DNA from: Actinomycetes bacterium
Lineage (GTDB): Bacteria > Actinomycetota > Actinomycetes > Actinomycetales > Cellulomonadaceae
Assembly (NCBI GenBank): GCA_023389455.1
Contig: JAEWEJ010000150.1
Location: forward strand, 1-10,850
DNA: 10,850 bases
Reading direction: 5' to 3'
Shown here: piece by piece, positions 1-5,853 of the stretch
Position numbering within the stretch: position 1 is the stretch's first letter
Layout: the number at the start of each line of letters is the position of its first letter
Made by a program: the position numbers and the translations under genes
The notes under the pieces: model-generated
Database searches by the model: none
Told to the model about the DNA's origin: nothing
What the model saw: only the letters and a program-made list of their open reading frames with translations

Positions 1-1080
1 GGCGGTGTCGGGCGGTACCTCGACGACCTGCTGCCGGAGCTCACGAGGGCGGGCGCCGACCTGGTGGTCGTCGCGCAGCAGCGCGACGTCGCGCCGATGC
101 GGGAGCGGCTGCCCGAGGCCGAGGTCCTGGCCGCTCCTGCCCCGGTCGCGCGCCGCCCGGTCAGGCTCGTCTGGGAGCAGCTCGCGCTGCCGCGGATCGC
201 GCGGCGGGTGCGGGCCGACGTCGTGCACAGCCCCCACTACACGCTGCCGCTGCTGACGCGCCGTCCCGTGGTCGTGACGCTGCACGACGCGACGTTCTTC
301 AGTCACCCCGAGCTGCACTCGCCCGTGAAGGCCCGGTTCTTCCGCACCTGGATCCGCGTGGCCGCCCGTCGCGCCGCCGTCCTGGTGGCCCCGTCCGAGG
401 CGACACGTCGGGAGGTCGTCCGGTTCACGTCCGCGGACCCGGACGCCATCGTCGTGGCGCACCACGGTGTCGACCTCACGGCCTTCCGACGGGTCGACGC
501 CGACGAGCAGGCGCGGGTGGCGCGCTCCCTGGGCCTCGAGGGTCGCCGGTGGGTCGCGTTCCTCGGCACGCTCGAGCCGCGCAAGAACGTCCCTGCGCTC
601 GTGCGCGCCTGGGTGCGCGCCTGCGCGGACCTGGCCGACGCCCCCGCGCTGGTGCTGGCCGGCGGTCGCGGCTGGGACACCGAGGTCGACCCCGCCGTCG
701 CCGAGGTGCCGCCGGGCCTGACCGTGCTGCGCCCGGGCTACCTGCCGTTCGACGACCTCGCCGGCTACCTGTCGGGCGCCGAGGTCGTGGCCTACCCGAG
801 CAAGGGCGAGGGCTTCGGCCTGCCGGTGCTCGAGGCGATGGCCTGCGGCGCTGCGGTGCTCACCACCCGCGAGCTCTCGCTCGTGGAGGTCGGTGGCGAC
901 GCGGTCGCCTACTGCGACGTCGACGTGGACTCGATCGCCGAGGCCCTGAGCCGGCTGCTCGCGGACGACGCCGAGCGTCGGCGGCTCTCCGCAGCCGCCC
1001 ACCAGCGGGCCACCACGTTCACGTGGGCGGCGTCCGGTGCCGCCCACGTGAACGCGTACCGGCGCGCTGCCGGACGCTGA
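1..1080 (+). CDS. Glycosyltransferase family 4 (GT4), 5'-truncated
   Basis: Cytoplasmic, probably membrane-associated GT-B enzyme that would transfer a sugar from a nucleotide donor to a growing glycan; donor and acceptor cannot be read from the sequence. The frame is open from the first base, and the first visible residues (GGVGRYLDDLLPEL) match the glycine-rich loop near the N terminus of GT4 proteins, so only a short N-terminal piece is missing. Of 359 visible residues, HSPHYTLPLL and VTLHDATFF lie in the N-terminal Rossmann lobe. The C-terminal lobe has GTLEPRKN (about 189-196) and the E-x7-E signature, E270 and E278 in GEGFGLPVLEAMACG. The overall pattern resembles the MtfB-like subgroup that includes mannosyl- and rhamnosyltransferases. 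It ends 9 bases before the convergent amidase gene. Family assignment is firm; specificity is unknown. Confidence 0.93.
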   Translation, partial: GGVGRYLDDLLPELTRAGADLVVVAQQRDVAPMRERLPEAEVLAAPAPVARRPVRLVWEQLALPRIARRVRADVVHSPHYTLPLLTRRPVVVTLHDATFFSHPELHSPVKARFFRTWIRVAARRAAVLVAPSEATRREVVRFTSADPDAIVVAHHGVDLTAFRRVDADEQARVARSLGLEGRRWVAFLGTLEPRKNVPALVRAWVRACADLADAPALVLAGGRGWDTEVDPAVAEVPPGLTVLRPGYLPFDDLAGYLSGAEVVAYPSKGEGFGLPVLEAMACGAAVLTTRELSLVEVGGDAVAYCDVDVDSIAEALSRLLADDAERRRLSAAAHQRATTFTWAASGAAHVNAYRRAAGR

Positions 1081-1089
1081 GCGGGCCCG

Positions 1090-3945
1090 TCAGGGGACCT
1101 GCACCCAGCGGCAGTCCAGCAGGGTGTTGTCGCCGGCGGCGGTGTTGATCGCGAACGTGCAGACCTGGCGCCGGCCGCTCGCTGCGGGGACCGTCGCGAC
1201 GATGCCGTGCCGGTCGCCCAGGCCGTAGACCGCGCCGACGTCGGCTCGCGTGCCGTCCGCGACGTGTGCCGTGCCCACCCCGTCCACGTACACGTGCACC
1301 TGGGCGGGCGTCGAGGGTGTGTCAGGGTCGAGGGCCCAGCCGTGGATGGTGACCGACCCCGGTGCCGCCGTGACGGCGTCGACGACGCCGAACGGCACCC
1401 GGTCGGGGACGACGACCGTCCGGCACAGCATCAGCGTGTTCTCGCCCGCGGCCGTGTTGATCGCGAACACGCACACCTGGTGCGGGCCCGGGCGCGCATC
1501 CACCCGGTGCGTGAACCCCCGCGCCGCGTCGGCTCCGTGGACGGCGGCCACGTCGGCACGACGCTGGTCCGCGCGCAGCGCGACGCCGGAACCGTCGACG
1601 TAGAGGTGCACGTCGGTCGGCCGGTCCCGGGTGTCGGGGTCGAGGGTCCAGCCCCGCACGGTGAAACCACCGTTGTCGACGTCGATGGCGTCCACGACAC
1701 CGAAGGGAGGAACGTCGGGGACGACGACGGTGCGGCAGCCGAGGAGCGTGTTGTCGCCGGGGCCGGTGTTGATCCCGAACACGCAGACGGAGTGAGTCCC
1801 GGGAGCGGCCGGGGTCGTGTACGAGTAGCCGGTCCGCGCGTCGCGCCCGTACACCTGCGCGACGTCGCCGCGCCGCCCGTCCGCCACCAGGGCGACGCCC
1901 GTGCCGTCGATGTAGATGTGCGCCTGCGTCGGTCCCGACGTGTCGGGGTCGAAGGTCCACCCGCGGACCGTGATGCTCGAGTTCGTCGTCGCGACCTCGT
2001 CGATCGAGCCGACGGGGGGTGTCCGCGGGGCGGGCGGGGCCACGGTGCCCACGGTCACCCGCCGGCAGTCCAGGAGCGTGGCCGGTCCACCGTCGGCGTC
2101 GATCCCGAAGGTGCAGACCTCGTGCTCGCCAGCGGGCAGCGCGCGTTCGTGGCGGAACCCGTGGCGGTCACCGCGCCCGTAGGTGGCGGCGACGTCGGGC
2201 CGCGAGAGGTCCGCGACGACGGCCACGCCCACGCCGTCGATGTAGATGTGCGCCTCGGTGGACGCCGACGTGTCCGGGTCCAGCGTCCATCCCGTGACGA
2301 CGACGCCGGTGGCGGTCGTCGTCACCGCGTCGACGACCCCGATCGGTGCGGCGTTGCGGACCGTGACGTTGCGACAGCCCAGCGAGACGTTGGTGCCGTC
2401 CGCGATGTTGACCGCTGCGAGGCACACGGGCCACGTGCCGGGCGCGACGGGTACCTCCAGGCGGAAGCCGTGGCGATCGCCCAGCCCCGGGTAGGCGGCC
2501 GCGACGTCGGGGCGCGAGCCGTCGGCCAGCACGGTGCTGAGGGCGCCCGCCGTGCGGACCTCGACGACCACAGGGTCCGGGGTCTGGGGGTCGAGGGCCC
2601 AGCCCGTGACGGTGAAGGACCTCCCGCTCGTGCTCACGCCCTCCCACACGCCGCGTGGCGAGACGTCGACCGCCGGGTTGGCGAGCTCCGCGACGCGCGT
2701 CCGGAGGTAGGGGAGGAGGTTGTAGAGGTTCTGACCCGGGCAGGAGGTCAGCTGGGCGTCGCGGTGGGCGAAGATCGTCGAGAACGAGACGGACGTCCCG
2801 GCCGGGTACTTCGACGCTCCGCCGCCCGAGACCATCGTGACGTCGACCCCGGCGCGGATGCCGTGGATCGAGAACTTCCAGGCCACCAGCGAGGCGATCG
2901 CCTCGGTGAGGACGTCGGGGACCGCCGCGGCCCCGTACTCGCCGATCGCCGCGATGCCGAACGTCTGGCTGTTGAACCCGCCGGTGTGCACGCCCACCAC
3001 GCTGGCCGTGACGCCGCCCGCGCGTCCCTCGAAGACCCGGCCGAACTTGTCGACGAGGAAGTTGTAGCCCAGGTCGCACCAGCCGCGGCCACCCGCGGAC
3101 TCCGGACGGGTGTGGTACGCGTAGAAGCCGCGGATGAGCCCGGGGACGTCCGCCGCGCTGTACGCGTTGGTCGAGGCCGTGTGGTGGATGGCGGCGGCAC
3201 GCACGTTCGCGGACAGGTCGGGCGAGCACGTCCGCAGCGACTCATCGGCTCCCCACCCGGCACGGTCGACGATGGCGGGTGCGCCCGGTACGGGGACGCT
3301 GGCGGCAGCGGTCGCGTCCGCCGCACGGGAGCCGGGGTCGACGAGCACCGCCTTGAGCCCGGTGACCGGACCGTCGTCGGCGGCCGCGCGCAGCTGCAGG
3401 CCGTCGGCGCCGAGCGCGACGATCGGGTCCGTGCCGTCGCGCCCGTCGGCGCTCGCGGCCTCCGCCCGGTCCGCGTCGGCCGCCACGTCACCGTCCGCCG
3501 ACTGCCAGTCCGTCCACGCCCCGTCGACGCGCACGCGGTAGGCGATCTCCACGCCGGACGGGCCCGCGTCCCACGTCACGCCCAGGATCGAGAACGGCTC
3601 GGTATCGAGCTCCGGCGTGAGCACCTCGCCCGTCCCGGGCGTGGAGGGGGCGGTGTGCGGGGTCTCGTCCGGGTCGCCCTGCGGGGCGTCGGTGGAGCCG
3701 GGGGGCTCGGTTTCGAGCGAGTCGCCCCGCTCCGGTGCCCCCTGCGCGCGTGCGAACGCCTGCGGCGCGTCGCCGGCGGCGCCCGGGCCGCCGAGGTCCA
3801 GCTCCTGCACGGACAGCGGCCGTTCCTCGGCTGGCGCGGTCGCGCTCGGCGCGGCCGTGGCAGCCGAGGAGCCGACGGGGAGCAGTGCGCCCGTCAGGAG
3901 CGCGGCGGTCGCACAGGAAGCGACCGTACGTCGGGATCGGAGCAT
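1090..3945 (-). CDS. Secreted PGRP/N-acetylmuramoyl-L-alanine amidase with five C-terminal repeats
   Basis: 951-residue exported protein. Residues 1-32 look like a signal peptide (RSRR, hydrophobic core, Ala-x-Ala near 30-32). A Pro/Thr/Glu-rich linker follows (about 40-115), then a short beta-like segment (about 118-205, WDAGPSGVEIAYRVRV). The PGRP/amidase_2 domain spans about 222-421. Aligned by eye with T7 lysozyme, the zinc ligands are H255 (IHHTAS), H394 and C402 (AHRDAQLTSCPG), with Y294 (GWCDLGYNF) at the catalytic tyrosine and T400 at the lysine/threonine position. All are present, so cleavage of the MurNAc-L-Ala bond is likely. Five tandem repeats of about 100 residues fill 432-950. 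The ATG is preceded by a weak GAACGAGG site. No promoter is obvious in the 105 bases to rmlC, so readthrough from rmlC is possible. It could instead bind the wall without cutting; family confidence is high, exact role unknown. Confidence 0.93.
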   Translation of the reverse strand: MLRSRRTVASCATAALLTGALLPVGSSAATAAPSATAPAEERPLSVQELDLGGPGAAGDAPQAFARAQGAPERGDSLETEPPGSTDAPQGDPDETPHTAPSTPGTGEVLTPELDTEPFSILGVTWDAGPSGVEIAYRVRVDGAWTDWQSADGDVAADADRAEAASADGRDGTDPIVALGADGLQLRAAADDGPVTGLKAVLVDPGSRAADATAAASVPVPGAPAIVDRAGWGADESLRTCSPDLSANVRAAAIHHTASTNAYSAADVPGLIRGFYAYHTRPESAGGRGWCDLGYNFLVDKFGRVFEGRAGGVTASVVGVHTGGFNSQTFGIAAIGEYGAAAVPDVLTEAIASLVAWKFSIHGIRAGVDVTMVSGGGASKYPAGTSVSFSTIFAHRDAQLTSCPGQNLYNLLPYLRTRVAELANPAVDVSPRGVWEGVSTSGRSFTVTGWALDPQTPDPVVVEVRTAGALSTVLADGSRPDVAAAYPGLGDRHGFRLEVPVAPGTWPVCLAAVNIADGTNVSLGCRNVTVRNAAPIGVVDAVTTTATGVVVTGWTLDPDTSASTEAHIYIDGVGVAVVADLSRPDVAATYGRGDRHGFRHERALPAGEHEVCTFGIDADGGPATLLDCRRVTVGTVAPPAPRTPPVGSIDEVATTNSSITVRGWTFDPDTSGPTQAHIYIDGTGVALVADGRRGDVAQVYGRDARTGYSYTTPAAPGTHSVCVFGINTGPGDNTLLGCRTVVVPDVPPFGVVDAIDVDNGGFTVRGWTLDPDTRDRPTDVHLYVDGSGVALRADQRRADVAAVHGADAARGFTHRVDARPGPHQVCVFAINTAAGENTLMLCRTVVVPDRVPFGVVDAVTAAPGSVTIHGWALDPDTPSTPAQVHVYVDGVGTAHVADGTRADVGAVYGLGDRHGIVATVPAASGRRQVCTFAINTAAGDNTLLDCRWVQVP
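1096..2652 (-). repeat. Five tandem ~100-residue repeats in the amidase C terminus
   Basis: Units lie at about residues 432-530, 535-632, 645-742, 748-845 and 850-950 (DNA 2356-2652, 2050-2343, 1720-2013, 1411-1704, 1096-1398). The shared pattern is GWxLDPDT, then H-x-Y-V/I-DG-x-G, then AD-x-x-R-x-DV, YG, HGF, a PG turn, VC-x-F-x-IN, G-x-NTLL and CR-x-V-x-V. Each unit has exactly two cysteines 16 residues apart: C508/C524, C611/C627, C721/C737, C825/C841 and C929/C945. Unit 1 is the most divergent. A beta-sandwich with a disulfide, used for wall or glycan binding, is my inference; I cannot name a domain family for it. Confidence 0.9.
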
Positions 3946-4009
3946 GACGCCTCGTTCTCGCTCGGACGGGGTGCGGCGCGTCCGCGCAGCCCCGTCATCG
4001 TCGCAGGGT

Positions 4010-4032
4010 CGCCCCCCGTCGGCGGGGAGGCG
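4010..4032 (-). terminator. GC-rich hairpin downstream of rmlC
   Basis: On the minus strand, arms CGCCTCCCCG and CGGGGGGCG around a CCGA loop pair over seven contiguous bases (one G-T wobble) plus two more after a one-base bulge. It starts 18 bases past the rmlC stop. There is no T-tract, as is common in high-GC actinobacteria, so it may be a weak terminator or an mRNA-stabilising hairpin between rmlC and the amidase gene. Confidence 0.35.
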
Positions 4033-4050
4033 TCGCCGGTGCGGCGCGCG

Positions 4051-4668
4051 TCAGCCGCGGAGCTGGTCCACGTACCGGCGCACCACGTCCGCGTCCGGCA
4101 GCAGACCGGAGTCGCGGGCCTCGGCCAGCGTCGGGGCGGCGGCGTCCTTGTCGGACAGCAGCGGCGCGAGCGGCCGGCCGGCGCGGTCGGTCGTGGGCCA
4201 GTCGATCCCGATCTCCGGGTCCAGCGGGTGGATGCCGTGCTCCCGCCCGGGGGCGTAGCCCGTCGAGCAGAGGTACAGCACGGTCGAGTCGTCCTCGAGG
4301 CTCAGGAACGCGTGCCCGAGCCCCTCGGACAGGTAGATCGCGCGGCGGTCGGCGTCGTCGAGCAGGACGGAGTCCCACGCGCCGAACGTCGGCGAGCCGA
4401 CGCGAATGTCGACGACGACGTCCAGCACAGCTCCCTTCGCGCACGTCACGTACTTCGCCTGGCCCGGGGGGACGTCGGCGAAGTGGATGCCGCGCAGCAC
4501 CCCTGCCGCCGAGACCGAGCAGTTGGCCTGCTGCAGGTCCAGACGGTGCCCCACAGCCTCGGAGAACGCCTCGTCCTTGAACCACTCGAGGAAGACGCCG
4601 CGGGGGTCGGGGAACTGCTTCGGCGTGATCTCCCAGGCGCCGGGCACCTGGAGCTCGCGGAACTGCAC
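4051..4668 (-). CDS. rmlC: dTDP-4-dehydrorhamnose 3,5-epimerase
   Basis: Third enzyme of dTDP-L-rhamnose synthesis: it epimerises C3 and C5 of dTDP-4-dehydro-6-deoxy-D-glucose to give dTDP-4-dehydro-L-rhamnose. The 205-residue protein is near the usual 180-205 length and is a cupin. Visible family motifs are FPDPRGVFLEWF (19-30), QANCSVSAAGVLRGIHF (47-63) with the catalytic His at H62, K72 in GQAKYVTCAKG, VDIRVGSPTFGAWDS (86-100), GLGHAFLSLED (117-126), Y138 in the STGYAPGREHGI stretch, DPEIGIDWP (150-158), and LSDKD (171-175), where the family keeps the aspartate paired with the histidine. The GTG start at 4668 is chosen because AGGAGG sits six bases upstream and the motif-bearing protein begins there; the frame stays open much further upstream, but that stretch is antisense to rmlD. 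It is divergent from rmlD and followed by the amidase gene on the same strand. Confidence 0.96.
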   Translation of the reverse strand: MQFRELQVPGAWEITPKQFPDPRGVFLEWFKDEAFSEAVGHRLDLQQANCSVSAAGVLRGIHFADVPPGQAKYVTCAKGAVLDVVVDIRVGSPTFGAWDSVLLDDADRRAIYLSEGLGHAFLSLEDDSTVLYLCSTGYAPGREHGIHPLDPEIGIDWPTTDRAGRPLAPLLSDKDAAAPTLAEARDSGLLPDADVVRRYVDQLRG

Positions 4669-4761
4669 GGGAGTCCTCCTGAGGTCGTTGGGGGTCCCGC
4701 CCACCCTAGCGGCGAACGGTAAGGTGTCCGCTCGGCAGGCTCGGACGACGGTGGGAGAGAC
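4669..4761. promoter_or_regulatory. Divergent rmlC/rmlD intergenic promoter region
   Basis: These 93 bases must hold start signals for both rml genes unless transcription enters from further away. On the plus strand TAAGGT (4720-4725) fits the actinobacterial TAnnnT -10 pattern, 36 bases before the rmlD GTG. On the minus strand TAGGGT (4708 down to 4703) could serve rmlC. I see no convincing -35 hexamer for either, so both assignments are tentative. The two -10 candidates lie only 11 bases apart, which would make the two promoters compete for polymerase. Confidence 0.35.
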
Positions 4762-5622
4762 GTGCGCTGGTTGGTGGCTGGTTCCTCGGGGATGCTCGCG
4801 CAGGACCTGATCGATCTGCTCAGGTCCCGTGGGGAAGAGGTGACCGCGGTCGACCGGGACGTCCTCGACATCACCGACGCGGCGGCCGTCGACGCGGCCG
4901 TCCCCGGCCACGACGTGGTCGTGAACTGCGCGGCGTGGACCGCGGTCGACGCCGCCGAGGAGCAGGAGGCCGCGGCATTCGCGGTGAACGCGGTCGGTCC
5001 GCAGAACCTCGCCCGGGCGGCGCACCGCGCGGGGGCCAGGATCGTGCAGATCTCCACCGACTACGTCTTCGCGGGCGACGCGACCGAGTCGTACGGCGAG
5101 GACGACGCCGCCGCGCCGCGCTCCGCCTACGGCCGCACCAAGCTGGCCGGCGAGTGGGCCGTACGAGCCGAGGCGCCCGACCACCTGGTCGTGCGGACCG
5201 CCTGGCTCTACGGGGCGGGCGGGCCGTGCTTCCCCCGGACGATCGCCCGGGTCGCCGCCGAGCGCGGTGCGCTGCAGGTGGTGGACGACCAGCAGGGGCA
5301 GCCGACGTGGACGCGGGACCTGTCCGACCTCGTCGTGCGACTGGTCGACGCCGGCGCGCCGAGCGGGACCTACCACGGCACGTCGTCCGGGCGCACGACG
5401 TGGCACGGCTTCGCCGCCGCCGTGGTGGAGGCTGCCGGGATGGACCCCGGCATCGTCGCGCCGTCGTCGAGCGAGGCGGTGGCCCGCGCCGCGGTCCGCC
5501 CGGCCAGCTCGGTCCTGGCGCACGACGCGCTCGAGCGTGTCGGGGTGCAGCCCATCGGTGACTGGCGGCAGCGCTGGGACGCCGCCGCTGCCGAGGTGCT
5601 CGCGGGGCGTCCGGCCGTCTGA
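4762..5622 (+). CDS. rmlD: dTDP-4-dehydrorhamnose reductase
   Basis: Last step of dTDP-L-rhamnose synthesis: NAD(P)H-dependent reduction of dTDP-4-dehydro-L-rhamnose. The protein is 286 residues, a typical length, in the extended short-chain dehydrogenase fold. The N-terminal dinucleotide loop is GSSGMLA (7-13), with Ala in place of the usual third Gly. VVVNCAAWTAVDAAE (52-66) is the RmlD signature. The catalytic triad region is ISTDYVF (97-103) with T99, followed by Y123 and K127 in YGRTKLAGE. RTAWLYG (145-151), the DDQQGQPTWTRDLSD segment (175-189) and the late WRQRWDAAAAE are also typical. The GTG start has GGGAGA about four bases upstream. It is divergent from rmlC and 231 bases upstream of the glycosyltransferase genes, so it may be monocistronic. 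Confidence 0.96.
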   Translation: MRWLVAGSSGMLAQDLIDLLRSRGEEVTAVDRDVLDITDAAAVDAAVPGHDVVVNCAAWTAVDAAEEQEAAAFAVNAVGPQNLARAAHRAGARIVQISTDYVFAGDATESYGEDDAAAPRSAYGRTKLAGEWAVRAEAPDHLVVRTAWLYGAGGPCFPRTIARVAAERGALQVVDDQQGQPTWTRDLSDLVVRLVDAGAPSGTYHGTSSGRTTWHGFAAAVVEAAGMDPGIVAPSSSEAVARAAVRPASSVLAHDALERVGVQPIGDWRQRWDAAAAEVLAGRPAV

Positions 5623-5648
5623 CCTGGTCCTGCACCGCGGTGGACGGT

Positions 5649-5690
5649 GTCGTCGCGCCACGACGGCGGATCCCGCGATCGCCAGCGGGA
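5649..5690 (+). terminator. Two small hairpins after rmlD
   Basis: GTCGT (5649-5653) pairs with ACGAC (5660-5664) across a six-base loop, and TCCCGC (5671-5676) pairs perfectly with GCGGGA (5685-5690) across an eight-base loop. They lie 27-68 bases past the rmlD stop. There is no following T-tract, only CATATCGGTAAAAAT, so termination is possible rather than shown. A further ten-base palindrome, CACCGCGGTG, is at 5633-5642. Confidence 0.3.
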
Positions 5691-5708
5691 CATATCGGTA
5701 AAAATCTC

Positions 5709-5733
5709 GAACAGTGGTCCAGGTCCCCTGTTC
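5709..5733. promoter_or_regulatory. Inverted repeat GAACAG/CTGTTC, possible operator
   Basis: GAACAG (5709-5714) is the exact inverse of CTGTTC (5728-5733); after one mismatch the inner GG/CC also pairs, leaving a seven-base centre. The right arm sits 17 bases upstream of the -10-like TATGAT, exactly where a -35 element would be. It could be a regulator binding site or simply a hairpin. Confidence 0.35.
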
Positions 5734-5756
5734 ATCAGCGCCCGCCGTCATATGAT
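5728..5756 (+). promoter_or_regulatory. Putative promoter of the glycosyltransferase operon
   Basis: TATGAT (5751-5756) differs from the -10 consensus TATAAT at one base and lies in one of the least GC-rich stretches of the window. The hexamer at the right spacing (17 bases), CTGTTC (5728-5733), is a poor -35. The predicted transcript would start near 5763, leaving a leader of about 90 bases before the ATG at 5854. Confidence 0.4.
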
Positions 5757-5782
5757 CGCGGTGCCGAGAAGGGTCTGGAGGC

Positions 5783-5803
5783 GGTCGACTGCGCCGGTCG
5801 ACC
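5783..5803 (+). promoter_or_regulatory. Leader hairpin GGTCGAC/GTCGACC
   Basis: A perfect seven-base stem with a seven-base loop lies inside the predicted untranslated leader, 50 bases before the ATG. Because GTCGAC is itself palindromic, the same bases form two direct copies of GGTCGAC 13 bases apart, so this could be either an RNA hairpin or a paired protein-binding site. Confidence 0.35.
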
Positions 5804-5853
5804 AACACCTCGGCAGCGACGACATCGGCGTGAGCCGGACACTAGGGGAGCGG

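Noticed and set aside
1081..1089. CGGGCCCG palindrome in the convergent gap as a bidirectional terminator
   Set aside because: It is an eight-base palindrome with no loop or T-tract, too short to call.
1096..2652. CRISPR-like or satellite array
   Set aside because: The period of about 300 bases is in frame and encodes protein repeats; there are no short identical repeats with unique spacers.
1207..4722. A plus-strand frame of about 1,170 codons without a stop, antisense to the amidase and rmlC
   Set aside because: Its translation is low-complexity Arg/Val/Asp/Gly-rich text with no recognisable motif, and it runs across two well-supported genes and their gap. Long antisense open frames are common at this GC content.
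5707..5722. Possible actinobacterial LexA (SOS) box, TCGAAC-N4-GTCCAG
   Set aside because: The left half fits TCGAAC but the right half matches GTTCGA at only three of six positions, and an SOS link to a glycan operon has no other support.
4669..5808. A minus-strand N-terminal extension of rmlC by about 380 codons
   Set aside because: It is antisense to rmlD, has no RmlC-like sequence, and the GTG at 4668 has an excellent ribosome site and a normal protein length.
5752..5853. An earlier start (ATG 5752, or GTG 5761 and 5830) for the WsaF-like gene
   Set aside because: None has a ribosome site, the first overlaps the -10-like hexamer, and the added residues look non-coding; ATG 5854 follows AGGGGAG.
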